From Serripes groenlandicus (Eukaryota; Mollusca; Bivalvia; Cardiida; Cardiidae): a DNA stretch of 64,000 nt. This document shows, piece by piece, positions 46,352 to 57,848 of the stretch (position 1 is the first letter of the stretch; each line of letters starts with the position of its first letter). A program made the translations under genes and the position numbers. The stretch spans positions 34,476,869 through 34,540,868 of the forward strand of contig JASEVX010000005.1 of NCBI GenBank assembly GCA_031761405.1. The letters are read 5' to 3'. The notes beneath the pieces are model-generated. The model worked only from the letters and a program-made list of their open reading frames with translations, did no database searches and was not told the DNA's origin.

Positions 46352-46605
46352 TTAAACCCCCCGTTCCCAGTTACAAGAAATCTGCAGCAGACGACTTTAA
46401 CCATATGTTGTCAAAATAATGAAAATCTCTGTAATTGAATGGACTTAATGACTTAAAGTGGAAAACATTGTGGCAGAAGGTTGAAATTGCTCATCATGAG
46501 CAGATACTCCCTTTTCCATAATGTTTTCAAATTATATATTCATGTATTGTCTATCTGTATTCAAAGTTGACTGCTGGAGAATTGTTGTATTTGGGAAAGG
46601 GTTAA
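46352..46605 (+). mobile_element. T1 MITE copy with two long arms
   Basis: TTAAACCCCCCGTTCCC to GGGAAAGGGTTAA. Centre GAAATTGCTCATCATGAGCAG. At 254 bp it is longer than usual because both arms keep the AT-rich spacer. Confidence 0.9.
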
Positions 46606-46788
46606 CGCTTTCCAGCAGATATAACATCGGTAGAAAACCAATTTGTAATCATCTAGGCACACTTTAGAAACAATATCAGACCAGAAAACTAGAGTCGAGC
46701 ACTTTCTGTCAGAAGATAAATTACTTATAATGGCTTTATGTAAAAGTCATCTGCTGCAGATGCATCAACATAGGGTTATGCAATGATG
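46602..46788. mobile_element. possible T1 relic sharing a TTAA
   Basis: Starts TTAACGCTTTCCAGCAGAT and later has GTCATCTGCTGCAGATGCAT. The middle is unrecognisable. Confidence 0.4.
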
Positions 46789-47084
46789 AACTAATTATAA
46801 GACAGCGTCGACTATATGAATGTCAAATCGTATATAAAGCGATGGGTCAGCTTTTTCCTTGTGGGTCTTCTAAGTTAATTGATCGTCAAATACGTTTATT
46901 TCCCGTCAATTTGATCGACAATTTAGAGGAGAAGGCGGAATTGTTCAGGTCTTTGGTCATAATAATTGAGCAAATTTTCTTCATCCTGCAATACTCGTCG
47001 TAAAAAAGTATAGCTAAAAGAGGGCCGTTTTCAACATGAAAAGAACGCATAAGGGAAAGGTGAACTTGAATTGTCTCAATTGGC

Positions 47085-47314
47085 TTAACCCTTTCCTTCA
47101 TACGACAATTCTGCAGCAGACGACTTTGAACGTATTTTGTCAAAACATAGAAAATCTCCATAATTGAATGGATAACCTATGACAAAAAGTGGAAAACATT
47201 GTGGAAAAAGAAGAAATTGCACAAAACGTACAATTTCTCCTTTTGTCACTATGTTTTTAAAAAGCCGTCTGCTGCACAGGCGTCAGAAAGCGTCTATATT
47301 GGGCAAAGGGTTAA
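47085..47314 (+). mobile_element. T1 MITE, full length
   Basis: 230 bp, TTAACCCTTTCCTTC to GGGCAAAGGGTTAA. Centre GAAATTGCACAAAACGTACAATTTC. Confidence 0.95.
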
Positions 47315-48030
47315 GGTTAATAGAACATCAGCCAAAAACCAACCGTGTGTGTTTTCAAGAAAATAACGATATTATTATCTTGTGGTCATACACTTTGAAG
47401 GTGCTGAACTCCAGATAGAGATCAACATTTTGAAAGTCATGAACAAATTTGGTTTACTAGGTATGTCTACCAAGTACAAATGAATTATAAACGATCAATA
47501 TTTAATGTTTATGGTACTGGAAAGTGAAATGATTTCTCTAATTTTATCCAAGAATTTAATGATTCTAGTATTTCAAGACAAATTTTGAACAGTTTTAAAA
47601 CTTGGACTCAAGGGTTACAATACACCAAAAAGAAATCCTTCTTTGTTTCCATGTAAATCGACCAGTTTCAGTCCTAAATTGTCACACTTTCTAAGCGTTT
47701 CTCATGTAGAACACCGTATATCATTAAAAAGAGTTACCTCCTAGCTTTTAAGTAATCCAAAGAAAATGATGGGGTCATGCATTATGCAAGAAAGAACTCA
47801 CCAGGCGAAAATGGCAACCGTCATTTTGGACCAAATCGGGCCCGGACAAAACCGGTGTTTAGCATTCTCTACTATCACTTTCAAACAAGGTCAAAATAAT
47901 ATAAGTGATCAAATCAATCATTTCCAGTGCATCCTATACACATTCACAATGCATTTAAACTCAATGTCATATATTCAATACATTCTGGCGATGGTATACA
48001 CTAATTTCTACGCAAACAAAGTTTTATTTG
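47315..48030. other. non-coding stretch without recognised features
   Basis: The 119-codon plus-strand open frame from 47766 has no recognisable protein and runs into a tandem duplication. Confidence 0.4.
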
Positions 48031-48177
48031 TTCAATTCTATGGATTATATAGGGAAAACCGAACTTCTGGCTGCCCTAGGCGTAGGTATTACTTATCTAT
48101 GTGTTCAATGCTATGGATTATATAGGGAACCCCGAATTTCTGGCTGCCCTAGGCGTAGGTATTACCTAGCTATGTGT
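48031..48177. repeat. 73-bp tandem duplication
   Basis: TATGGATTATATAGGGAA recurs 73 bp apart (near 48039 and 48112), each followed by TCTGGCTGCCCTAGGCGTAG. Confidence 0.93.
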
Positions 48178-48657
48178 TTAATAAACTGTTTACGCAACTG
48201 CTCGATTAATAACTAGTTTAGAAGACATTTGCGATGTCCCACCCTTGCAGGAAACAAATAACTAGTTATTTAGATTCATCATTTGATTTGTTTACCCTTG
48301 CCGTGCAGAGTTGAGATGGATTGTCAATCGTCTAATATACGGCTGCTGAAGCCCATACTCACAACGAATCAAATGGGTTATCGGTGAAAGAAATAATAAG
48401 TCTGTGATGTATCAAATTTTCAAATATTTTACTGTCTCTCATTGTAAGAACAAACCTTTAGACACAGTTACACTATAAAATCTTATTCAACCTTTAAAAA
48501 CGGTCAAATATCACTTTGCACCAAATATCATTTAGCAAGAGCTATTAGCACAAATACTATTTTTTGTCATGTGAAATAACTATTTATGCATAACAGTATA
48601 TGTCTATGCATTGCATAATAGTTGTTGTTACATAGCAACAACATTATATAAGCCGTC

Positions 48658-48922
48658 CCTGTGGATTTTCCATTTCAGGAATCATTACTCTATACCTCTA
48701 TCCCCCCTGGGACGGAAAGTATCGACCCGGATCAGCCTAAGCATGCCCCTCGGGCTAACCTGGATAGACACTTTTCGCCTCCTGTGGATTTTCTGTTTCA
48801 GGAATCATTACTCTATACCTCTATCCCCCTGAGACGGAATGTGTCAGCCCGGATTAGCCTGCGTGGAATACGCAGGCTGATCTGGGTCGATACATTACGC
48901 AGAATCCATAGTGTTGGCTCAT
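48658..48922. mobile_element. M3 MITE lacking outer ends, internally duplicated
   Basis: AGGAATCATTACTCTATACC occurs twice (48678, 48802), separated by GATCAGCCTAAGCATGCCCC. It ends with GATCTGGGTCGATACATTAC. The CCACGAGAAAACC ends of other M3 copies are missing. Confidence 0.7.
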
Positions 48923-49607
48923 ATCAACTAGATTGTAGACTACACATCATTGATTGATAAGTGTACATTTAACCCCAATTACACATCACAAATTAGGGAA
49001 ATGTAATATTGTGTTCTATATACGGTTAGCTCTATAGAATTGCCGTTTTCAGTATAATACATAACTATATTTCACATGTAGACGAATTTTGAAGAATCTG
49101 CAACACACAACTTTTTTTTCGGCGATAGCTGTTCAACCTCAGTTTTGACCTAGATGTTTAACAAATGATCTAGAGTGTAGACCAATAATGAATAATGTCG
49201 AAGAAATAAAGGAAATGAAACGTTTTGATTGGTTCATAGTTAAGTTGGCGATCCTAAGATGAAGTTTTAAAATGAAGTGTTCTGCATACTAACTTTTAAT
49301 TGTTTTCCTTAAGAAAGAAATTTCAGTCAAAAAAGTCAGTGAAAACGTATGAAATATAATATTTAAGAGCAAAATATTAATTATTTTTGAAACATGATAA
49401 GTTTTCAGTTATTTATCGTCAATTGAAACTTCACCTCTTGGGAGCCTCGCGTAATTTCGGCCTTGATAATCTATTTATAGACTGAACCTGGATGGAGATA
49501 GCCTTTGGTAAACACATACATTATTGCTAAAATTTCATAATTCATGGAAAATTACTGATTGTTTTGAATATTATCACCGTTTATCTTTTTTAAAGATATT
49601 TCTTGTT
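48923..49607. other. non-coding stretch without recognised features
   Basis: Nothing recognised. Confidence 0.4.
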
Positions 49608-49850
49608 TTAGTTATTTCTCCCTTTGTCACATTGTTTTCAACCGATTTCAATCATCAAAACTTTATTTTATAGAAATGTTCCTAATTGTTTTACAAAGTC
49701 GTCTGGTGCAGGTTTCTTGTAAGTGGGAAATGATTCAGGTTTTTTTATGACGCAGGCCTCTTTTACTGATGACATTAGAAAAACATTGTGCAAAAAGGAG
49801 GAATTTATGAAAAACTATCAATTTCTTCTTTTTCCAATAATTTGTTTATG
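49608..49850. mobile_element. T1 MITE remnants
   Basis: 49608-49735 has TTTCTCCCTTTGTCACATTG, GTCGTCTGGTGCAGGTTTCT and GTGGGAAATG. 49785-49850 has a worn second centre (AAACATTGTGCAAAAAGGAG). Confidence 0.55.
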
Positions 49851-50652
49851 TCTATTCAAATTTATACTGTCAATTTATTTTTAAATATTCCACGTTTTAC
49901 CCAGTTGTTTTCAAAGAGGAATAGTATATGAGGCAGTGAATGAGAAAAGGCATTTATGAACAATGTTGGTTCACATCATCTTGCCCACCTGATCAGTCTC
50001 GTTAAAAAATATACAAATTGACAGAATCTTCTAACAAGCTTGTGAAAATAAAATGTTAACAGTATAGATTTTGATCAGACTTCGTATTCATGAACAGGCT
50101 GATGTGGACCTATACTGTTCACAAAAGCTTACTTGTACATTGTCTGATGCAATGCTCATATCATCTATGAAGGTAAGAGTTTGTGGAAGTCTTCTTGGAG
50201 GGATTCATGCAAATATGTTGTAACTACAACTTGTTCAAGATGTAGTTACAACCGTTTTGCATGAAACCATTATCTTGTAATTGACAGCTTCATTAGTATT
50301 ACCCCCAATCCAAATCCAGAGTCCTTTTGCAACATTCTAAAACCCTGCAACAGACCACTATAAATACATCGAAAAGTTTTAATTTCTTGAGTTTAAAATA
50401 CTTTAAAACCATGTGGCAAGAGTCATATGGGAAAGGGTTAATTTAGACCTACATGATGGACATACCACACAAACACATAATTTTAACATAATTGAATCAA
50501 ATGTATTAATATTATCCTTTTATCATTCAGTCAAAAAATAGTTTCTTGATTTAACATTTGAAATCTTTAGATATAATCAACAATTAAAAAAAATATAGTC
50601 TTATCAAAATAGTCTTACATATGGCTCCGAAAGGAACCACAGGTACAAATAT
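49851..50652. other. non-coding stretch without recognised features
   Basis: A worn T1 terminus (GGGAAAGGGTTAA) is at about 50428-50441. No gene. Confidence 0.4.
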
Positions 50653-50882
50653 TTAACCCTTTCCCACAGATAACAAATCTACAGCAGACGACGTTGAAAA
50701 CCTCACTCAAAAATAAGGAAATCTCTGGAAATGAATGTACAATAATAATTGAATAGAGTTGAAAACATGGTGACAGAAAGAAGAATTGCTTGTTTGAGCA
50801 ATTTCGTCTTTTGTCGCCATGTTTTCAAAAAGCGGTCTTCTGCAGAGGAGTCAGAAAGCATCTATATGAGGGAAAGGGTTAG
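50653..50882 (+). mobile_element. T1 MITE, full length
   Basis: 230 bp, TTAACCCTTTCCCAC to GGGAAAGGGTTAG, with GTTGAAAACATGGTGACAG and its inverse GTCGCCATGTTTTCAAA. Confidence 0.93.
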
Positions 50883-50932
50883 GACATAAAACGACAAAAG
50901 AACCCACTGAAAACACTTTGAATAAAGTCAAA

Positions 50933-51559
50933 TAAGAGGACTATAATTATCCTATATCGCTCACCTGATTTAATAGAACTTTTTTCATTTATTTGTTTTA
51001 CTATATAAATATAAGGATACCATACCATGGTGGCCTTTAATGACAGGGAGTTGTTTGAACCATCTACGTTGAAGGTCACCTAAGGATCATTTGTACCAAA
51101 TTATTTTCAAATTGGGTGGTCATGTTCTTTTGAACAATCTTGGTAAAGGGTCACAGAAGGGAAATTTGTACCAAAATATATCTAAATCAGGCCTTAACTT
51201 TTGGACAATACAATTTTCACTATACATTGGAAAATGACACCAAACCATGGCTGCCAGCTTATTCAAAAGTCATTGTAAAGGATCATCTAAGGTCCATTTA
51301 CGAAATGGGCCAGTAACTTTTAGGTTTTGGCATTTTCCCTCTTTCCCCATCAACCCAAGCTCTACATAGAATTCAATTCTTTGAACGACTTTGAAAGTAC
51401 CACATACATAACATTCCTGTGAAATCGTTTTGAAATAGGTCCAATGGTTCAGGAGAAATTGACTTTAATAAACTGTAAACAGATTGGTAGACAGACAACA
51501 ACAAAGACTTGCGAGTGATCCCAACAGCTCACCCCGCACTTTGTGCTCTGGTGAGCTAA
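50933..51559 (+). mobile_element. Helitron-like element, AGCTCACC type, short
   Basis: Starts TAAGAGGACTATAATTATCC (pairing AGGA...TCCT), then TATCGCTCACCTG. It ends AGCTCACCCCGCACTTTGTGC...GGTGAGCTAA. The core is 3-4 loose repeats (AACAATCTTGGTAAAGGGTCA; GTCATTGTAAAGGATCA). 627 bp in all. Confidence 0.72.
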
Positions 51560-51649
51560 AAAGAACAACCGATTTAATACATATGCAACAACCTACTGTA
51601 TTCTGGTTATGTATTGATTTAAGGACAGGACTTCCACACAGCAATCATC

Positions 51650-51750
51650 TTTAACTTTCCCCACATACCACCAATCTCAGACAATTTCGAAAACATATTA
51701 GCAAAAAAATGAAAAATCTCTGCAAATTAACACATTTTTTAAAATTAAAT
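51650..51750 (+). mobile_element. T1 MITE left-arm remnant
   Basis: TTAACTTTCCCCACATACCA then GACAATTTCGAAAACATATTAGC and AAATCTCTGCAAATTAA. Confidence 0.5.
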
Positions 51751-51859
51751 AATGTATTATATTCTACATTTATAATAAGAATTAATTCAGAATGGTTGAT
51801 GAATACAGGTGTTTATTAATTTCTGATGCACTAAACTTTTGCATTCCAGAAGCTATCAG

Positions 51860-52079
51860 TTAACCCTTTCCCTCATATAGACACTTTCTGAACCTCTGCA
51901 GCAGACGGCTTTTTGAAAAATAGTGACAAAAGAGGAAATTGCCCAAAACAAGCAATTTCTCCTTTTACCACAATGTTTTCCACTTTTAGTCATAGGTTAT
52001 CCATTCAGATTTTCTATTTTTTGACAAAATATGTTCAAAGTCGTCTGCTGCAGAATTGTCGTATGAGGGAAAGGGTTAA
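51860..52079 (-). mobile_element. T1 MITE, nearly full length
   Basis: TTAACCCTTTCCCTCATATA to GGGAAAGGGTTAA. Centre GAAATTGCCCAAAACAAGCAATTTC. Inverse orientation relative to 47085. Confidence 0.94.
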
Positions 52080-52378
52080 CCAAGTTGGAAATAAGATAAT
52101 GCATTATTTCGTGTTTAATCCTTTCTGCTTCAAATTTGGAAATGTGTTGTATGTGGAAAAGGGAAAGTTGGGATAGATTGATGTACAGAAAGGAACAGAC
52201 AGCATGCTTACTATTACACAACCTAAAGTCTCTTCAGGGGTGTACAATTAAATGACAATGTACAACATTAAATGAATGCCCTGGTGAAATAGAAAAATAT
52301 ACAAAAACAGTTATACTTTCATTTTATAAAACGCATATCCAATCAATCATCCTTTATATCATTTTTAAACAATTTTGC

Positions 52379-52575
52379 TTATCCCTTTCCCTCATATAGA
52401 CGCTTTCTGATGCCTCTGCAGCAGACGGATTTTTGAAAACATAGTAACAAAAGAAGAAATTGCTCAAAACAAGCAATTTCTCCTTTTGTCACAATGTTTT
52501 CCACTTTTCGTCATATTTGACAAAATAAGTTCAAAGCCGTCTGCTGCAGAATTGTCGTATGAGGGAAAGGGTTAT
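52379..52575 (-). mobile_element. T1 MITE flanked by TTAT
   Basis: CCCTTTCCCTCATATAGACG to GAGGGAAAGGG, with TTAT directly at both outer edges in place of TTAA. Confidence 0.92.
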
Positions 52576-52661
52576 TTCAATAAAACACATTGATCTATGT
52601 GTTTATGCCATACGTAAAAAAAGGATTTCATTACCTACATTTTGATTTTAACAAATCATTT

Positions 52662-52886
52662 CAACCCTTACCCACAAACACACGTTGATGCCCCTGCAAC
52701 AACAGACATTTAAAAACATTGTGACAAAAGGAGAAATTGCTCAAATGGTCTCCAATCTATTAATCATTCATCTTAAACCATTTCCCAAATTCAGATGCTT
52801 TCTGACGTCTCTGCAGCAGACGAATTATGAGAACAGTTTGGCAAAAGAGGGAACTGCTTACAAAATATGTATGTGGGGAAGGGGCA
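52662..52886 (-). mobile_element. two T1 MITE fragments
   Basis: 52662-52745: CAACCCTTACCCAC...AACATTGTGACAAAAGGAG. 52773-52886: TTAAACCATTTCCC, CTCTGCAGCAGACGAATTAT, TGTGGGGAAGGGGC. Confidence 0.65.
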
Positions 52887-52915
52887 AAGATGAATTAGTA
52901 ATAGTTTGGAAACCT

Positions 52916-53101
52916 TTAACTCTTTCCCTCATACGACAACTCTGCATCAGACGACTTTGAACATATTTTGTCAAAAAATAGAAAATCTCTTTAATTGAAC
53001 GGATAACAATCGTTTTGAGCAATTTCTTCTTTTGTTATTATGTTTTCAACACCGTCTGCTGCAGAGGTGTCAGTAAGCGTCTATATTAGGGAAAGGGTTA
53101 A
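52916..53101 (+). mobile_element. T1 MITE with internal deletion
   Basis: TTAACTCTTTCCCTCATACG to GGGAAAGGGTTAA. The left half of the central hairpin is deleted; the right half is intact. Confidence 0.9.
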
Positions 53102-53387
53102 TTTTGGTCTTTACACTGTACTAAGGTAGGAGAGATAGACAGACATTGTGAAAGAATATATACATGTATACCTCCAAAAACTTTATTTGCAAACTGGTAT
53201 CAATTATAGAATTTAATGTGAAATGTCAAATATGTTTGTATAATCAAAAAAATTGCAACACTTACAAATCTGAGTATATATCTTTTACAACACACAATAA
53301 CAGAATGAGATCACATTCATGCAATAAACAGAATTTTGATTTAAGTTTTTGCTGAGTTCTTAGTGACATGAGTAGCAATGCCTACAT

Positions 53388-53488
53388 TTAACCATTTCCC
53401 ACGTACAACAAATCTGCAGCAGACGACATTGAAAAGGTCTACCCAAAAATATGGAGAATCTCTATAATTGTAGGTATTATAACTGAAA
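53388..53488 (+). mobile_element. T1 MITE, left part, split by Helitron-like element
   Basis: TTAACCATTTCCCACG, CTGCAGCAGACGAC and GAATCTCTATAATTG, then the insertion. It resumes at 55273. Confidence 0.85.
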
Positions 53489-55272
53489 CAAGAGGACCAT
53501 GATGGTCCTATATCGCTCACCTGATTTAATCAAACTTAAAAAGTTTTCAGTGTTCTTTCCCCTATATGAGTCTATGAAAAAAGTGACATCCGGGGAGGGG
53601 TCATATTTGACCCCAGGGCTATAATTTGAACAATCTTGGTAGAGGTCCACTAGATGATGCTACATACCGAATATCAAAGGCCTGGGGCCTCTACTTTTAG
53701 ACAAAAAGATTTTTTAAGTTTTTCCCCTATATGAGTCTATGTAAAACAAGTGACCCCTGGGGAAGGGTAATTTTTTACCCCAGGGCTATAATTTGAACAA
53801 TCTTGGTAAAGGTTCACTAGATGATGCAACATACCAAATATCAAAGGCATGGGCCTTCTACTTTTAGACAAGAAGTTTTTTTAAGTTTTTTCTCTATATG
53901 AGTCTATGTAAAACAATAGACCCCAGGGCTATAATTTGAACACTCTTTGTAAAGGTCCACTAGATGATGCTACATACCCAATATCAAAGGCCTGGGCCCT
54001 CTACTTTTAGACAAAAAGATTTTTTAAGTTTTTCCCCTATATGAGTCTATGTAAAACAAGTGACCCCTGGGGAAGGGTCATTTTTTACCCCAGGGCTATA
54101 ATTGGAACAATCTTGGTAGAGGTTCACTAGATGATGCTACATACCAAATATCAAAGGCATGGGCCTTCTACTTTTAGACAAGAAGATTTTTAAAGTTTTT
54201 CCCCTATATGAGTCTATGTTAAACAAGTGACCCCCGGGGAGGGGTAATTTTTGACCCCAGGGCTATAATTTGAACAATCTTGGTAGAGGTCTACTAGATG
54301 ATGCTTCATGCTAAATATCAAAGGCCTGGGGCCTCTACTTTTAGACAAGAAGATTTTTTAAGATTTTTCTCTATATGAGTCTATGTAAAACAATAGACCC
54401 CAGGGGAGGGGTCATTTTGACCCCAGGGCTATAGTTTGAACAATCTTGGTAAAGGTCCACTAGATGATGCTACATACCCAATATCAAAGGCCTGGGCCCT
54501 CTACTTTTAGACAAGAAGATTTTTAAAGTGTTTCCCCTATATGAGTCTAAGTAAAACAAGTGACCCCCGGGGAAGGGTCATTTTTGACCCCAGGGCTATA
54601 ATTTGAACAATCTTGGTAGAGGTTCACTAGATGATGCTACATACCAAATATCAAAGGCGTGGGCTTTCTACTTTTAGACAAGAAGAGTTTTAAAGTTTTT
54701 CCCCTATACAAGTCTATGTTAAACAAGTGACCCCCGGGGAAGGGTCATTTTTGACCCCAGGGCTATAATTTGAACAATCTTGGTAGAGGTTCACTAGATG
54801 ATGCTACATACCAAATATCAAAGGCATGGGCCTTCTACTTTTAGACAAGAAGATTTTTAAAGTTTTTCCCCTATGTTAAACAAGTGACCCCCGGGGAGGG
54901 GTCATTTTTGACCCCAGGGCTATAATTTGAACAATCTTGGTAGAGGTTCACTAGATGATGCTACATACCAAATATCAAAGGCATGGGCCTTCTACTTTCA
55001 GACAAGAAGATTTTTTAAGTTTTGGTTAATTTCCCCTTTTTTGTTGCCGTGGCAGCCAAAGTTCAGCATGGAATAGAATTTGTTGAACAAGTTTGAAAGA
55101 GATCCACCCAAGGAACATTCCTGTAAAATTATTTTGAATTTGGTTAATTGGTGTAGGAGAAGTCATTTGTAGGAAAATGTGAACGGACGGACGGACGACG
55201 ACGACGACGGTGGACGACGGACGGTGAGCGATCACAAAAGCTCACCTTGCACTTCGTGCATTGGTGAGCTAA
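53489..55272 (+). mobile_element. Helitron-like element, AGCTCACC type, nine-unit core
   Basis: Starts CAAGAGGACCATGATGGTCC (palindrome), then TATCGCTCACCTG. It ends GGTGAGCGATCACAAAAGCT, then a hairpin around CTTGCACTTCGTGCA, closing on GGTGAGCTAA. The core has about nine copies of a 150-170 bp unit containing CCCCTATATGAGTCTATG, ACCCCAGGGCTATAATTTGA and CACTAGATGATGCTACATAC. Next to the 3' hairpin is a (GACG)n run (55184-55225). No coding sequence. This design matches bivalve elements with internal tandem repeats. Confidence 0.82.
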
Positions 55273-55390
55273 AAAGTTGAAAACTTGAGGCAAAAGGAGA
55301 AATTGCTAGTTCTGAGCATTTTTCCTTTTGTCACAATGCTTTCAAAAGTTGTCTGCTGCAGATGTGTCAAAATGTTTCTACAAGGGTTAA
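55273..55390 (+). mobile_element. T1 MITE, right part
   Basis: AAAGTTGAAAACTTGAGGCAAAAGG through AGTTGTCTGCTGCAGATGTG to AAGGGTTAA; completes the copy begun at 53388. Confidence 0.85.
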
Positions 55391-55447
55391 GGAGTTCACA
55401 AATGACTTCTCAATTTAGGCTTTTCCAAATGGAAGATGTTTCATATA

Positions 55448-55682
55448 TTCAAGCCTTTCCAAAGTACGACAAATCTGCAGCAGACAACTTAGAAATTGTC
55501 TAGGCAATAGCCCAGAAAATCCACTTTAAATGAAGGAACGAACAATAATTGAATAGAAATGAAAAGATGGTGACAAAATGAGAAATTGCTTGTTTTGAGC
55601 AATTTCTTCTTTTGTTGCCATGTTTTCAAAGAGTCATCTGCTGAAGAGGCGTCAAAAAGGGTCTATATGAGAGAAAGGGTTT
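55448..55682 (+). mobile_element. T1 MITE copy
   Basis: CTGCAGCAGACAACT, hairpin GAAATTGCTTGTTTTGAGCAATTTC, GTCATCTGCTGAAGAGGCGT, end GAAAGGGTTTAA. Confidence 0.85.
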
Positions 55683-55853
55683 AACCCTTTCCCATGTACG
55701 ACAATTCTGCAACAGAACAATTTGAAACTTATAAAGGAAAATATGAAAAAGTACATATATGGAAAATTTGAAAACATTGTTGTCTTAGTTGTCAGCTGTA
55801 GATACCTAATTAACATGTATCTGCTAAAGGTATCTGCTTTTATAAAAGGGTTA
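55681..55853 (+). mobile_element. T1 MITE, degenerate, sharing a TTAA with the previous copy
   Basis: TTAACCCTTTCCCATGTACG at the left and AAAGGGTTA at the right. The centre is lost except GAAAACATTGT. Confidence 0.7.
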
Positions 55854-56014
55854 CTAAAAATCCACATAAATCAGAGTACATCTAGTTTGAAATGAAGGAC
55901 TCTGCACAAAAAGAAGAAATTGTTGGGGAGAAAATATATTTTTGCTAAAACATTTGAAACATGGATTTGATTCAAATTGACCATTAACATAAGTTTAATC
56001 AGATAACTTTTGAA

Positions 56015-56244
56015 TTAACACTTCCCATCATATAGACGCTTTCAGAGGCATCTGCAGCAGACGGATTTTTGAAAACATAGTGGCAAAAGAAGAAATTGCA
56101 CAAAACAAGCAATTTCTCCTTTTGCCACAATGTTTTCCACTTTTAGTCATACGTTTTCCATTTAACTATAGAGATTTTCTATTTGTTGACAAAATATGTT
56201 CAAAGTCGTCTGCTGCAGAATTGTCGTATGAGGAAAAGGGTTAA
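56015..56244 (-). mobile_element. T1 MITE, full length
   Basis: 230 bp, TTAACACTTCCCATCATATA to GGAAAAGGGTTAA. Centre GAAATTGCACAAAACAAGCAATTTC. Confidence 0.94.
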
Positions 56245-56801
56245 CAGTTCCAAGTCTCAAAATTATAATTAAATACATAATGTTGGATCACACAATATTA
56301 TCTTTAAATCATCAGTGCTTTAAAAAATCTAAAATTGTGTTTTGAGCAATGTGTAAATAATCCGATGAAATTGCATACTTTGTTCTTCCAGTATCATTTT
56401 ATGAAAAAAATCATTGCTGACATTTCATTGAAAGAACTAACAAATTTATTAATAACCGAACATTATATTTTTCTTGAATATATAAATAATGAATTATAGG
56501 CCAGTTGTGAAAAAGAAATGTTAATTTTCTACAAAATATTCTTGAACTTAACTTTTTGACATACAAGTAATGAAAGATAATTCTATCATGCACAAAATAG
56601 ACTTTGTGACTGATACTATTTCTTGAAATATTCTCCGATATATTACTTTTTCACTGCCACAACTTAAAAACATCAAAGGATTGGAATGAAAAATTGGGAC
56701 AAATTACAAGATTTCATCCTGAAAACAGATTATATTTTAACGATTGTACGAAAACACATAATTTTTCCATACCCTACTATGATTTTCAGGTATTTGCCTC
56801 T
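56245..56801. other. AT-rich non-coding stretch
   Basis: Nothing recognised. Confidence 0.4.
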
Positions 56802-57031
56802 TTAACCCTTTCCCTCATATAGACGCTTTCTGACGCCTATGCAGCAGACGGCTTTTTGAAAACATAGTAACAAAAGAAGAAATTGCACAAAACGTGCAAT
56901 TTCTCCTTTTGTCACAACGTTTTCCACTTTTAGTCATAGGTTATCCATTCAATTATAGAGATTTTCCATTATTTGACAAAATATGTTCAAAGTCGTCTGC
57001 TGCAGAATTGTCGTATGAGGGAAAGGGTTAA
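56802..57031 (-). mobile_element. T1 MITE, full length
   Basis: 230 bp, TTAACCCTTTCCCTCATATA to GGGAAAGGGTTAA. Centre GAAATTGCACAAAACGTGCAATTTC. Confidence 0.96.
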
Positions 57032-57044
57032 ACCAATCCTATTT

Positions 57045-57133
57045 GCAGATGTATTTTGATGCATCTTCATTAGAAACAGTTAGAAAACAGAGTGGCAAAA
57101 GGAGAAATTACCACAATGTTTTCAACTTTTTCA
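57045..57133. mobile_element. T1 MITE fragment
   Basis: GATGTATTTTGATGCATCTTC, AGTGGCAAAAGGAGAAATTA, then ACCACAATGTTTTCAACTTT. The hairpin loop and right arm are missing. Confidence 0.65.
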
Positions 57134-57363
57134 TTAACCCTTTCCCTCATACGACAATTCTGCAGCAGACGACTTTGAACATACTTTGTCTAAACATAGA
57201 AAATCTCCATAATTGAATGGATAACCTATGACAAAAAGTAGAAAACATAGTGGCAAAAGGAGAAATTGCACGTTTTGTGCAATTTCTTCTTTTGTCACTA
57301 TGTTTTCAAAAAGCCGTCTGCTGCAGAGGCGTCAGAAAGCGTCTATATGAGGGAAAGGGATTT
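57134..57363 (+). mobile_element. T1 MITE, full length
   Basis: 230 bp, TTAACCCTTTCCCTCATACG to GGGAAAGGGATTTA. An uninterrupted close relative of the split copy at 60036 and therefore a reference for that insertion site (GACAAAAAGTAGAAAAC). Confidence 0.95.
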
Positions 57364-57397
57364 ATTTTCAATAATCTAGATGTTACTAATTAGTACC

Positions 57398-57451
57398 TAT
57401 ACATTTTCAAAGTCGACTGCTGCAGATTTGTTGTATGTGCCAAAGGGTTAA
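57398..57451 (-). mobile_element. T1 MITE terminal fragment
   Basis: TCAAAGTCGACTGCTGCAGA to CAAAGGGTTAA. Its TTAA is also the left TTAA of the next copy. Confidence 0.7.
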
Positions 57452-57677
57452 CCCTTTCCCTCATACGACAATTCTACAGCAGACGACTTTAAACATATTT
57501 TGTCAAAAAATAGAAAATCACTATAATTGAATGGTTAACCTATGACTTAAAGAGGAAAACATTGTGGCAAATGGAGAAATTGCTCGTTCTGAGCAATTTC
57601 TTCTTTTGTCACTATTTTTTTCCAAAAACCTTCTACTGCAGAGGCGTCAGAAAGCGTCTATATGAGGGAAAGGGTTA
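57448..57677 (+). mobile_element. T1 MITE, full length
   Basis: 230 bp, TTAACCCTTTCCCTCATACG to GGGAAAGGGTTAA. Centre GAGAAATTGCTCGTTCTGAGCAATTTC. Confidence 0.96.
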
Positions 57678-57848
57678 AGGTGTATAGTTAAGAGAGCACA
57701 TACATTTCTTTCCATCATATACACTATATGAGTTACTATTTCTTTTGCATAAAGTCAATTACAATACTGATTTTGGATATGTTTTCCTGAACACAAAACA
57801 CAGTATCTTTTATTGAATGACTCCTTCAATGAATCCTTACCAGAGGTG

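Noticed and set aside
47766..48125. 119-codon plus-strand open frame as a gene
   Set aside because: No recognisable domain, ordinary AT-rich composition, and its end falls in a 73-bp tandem duplication.
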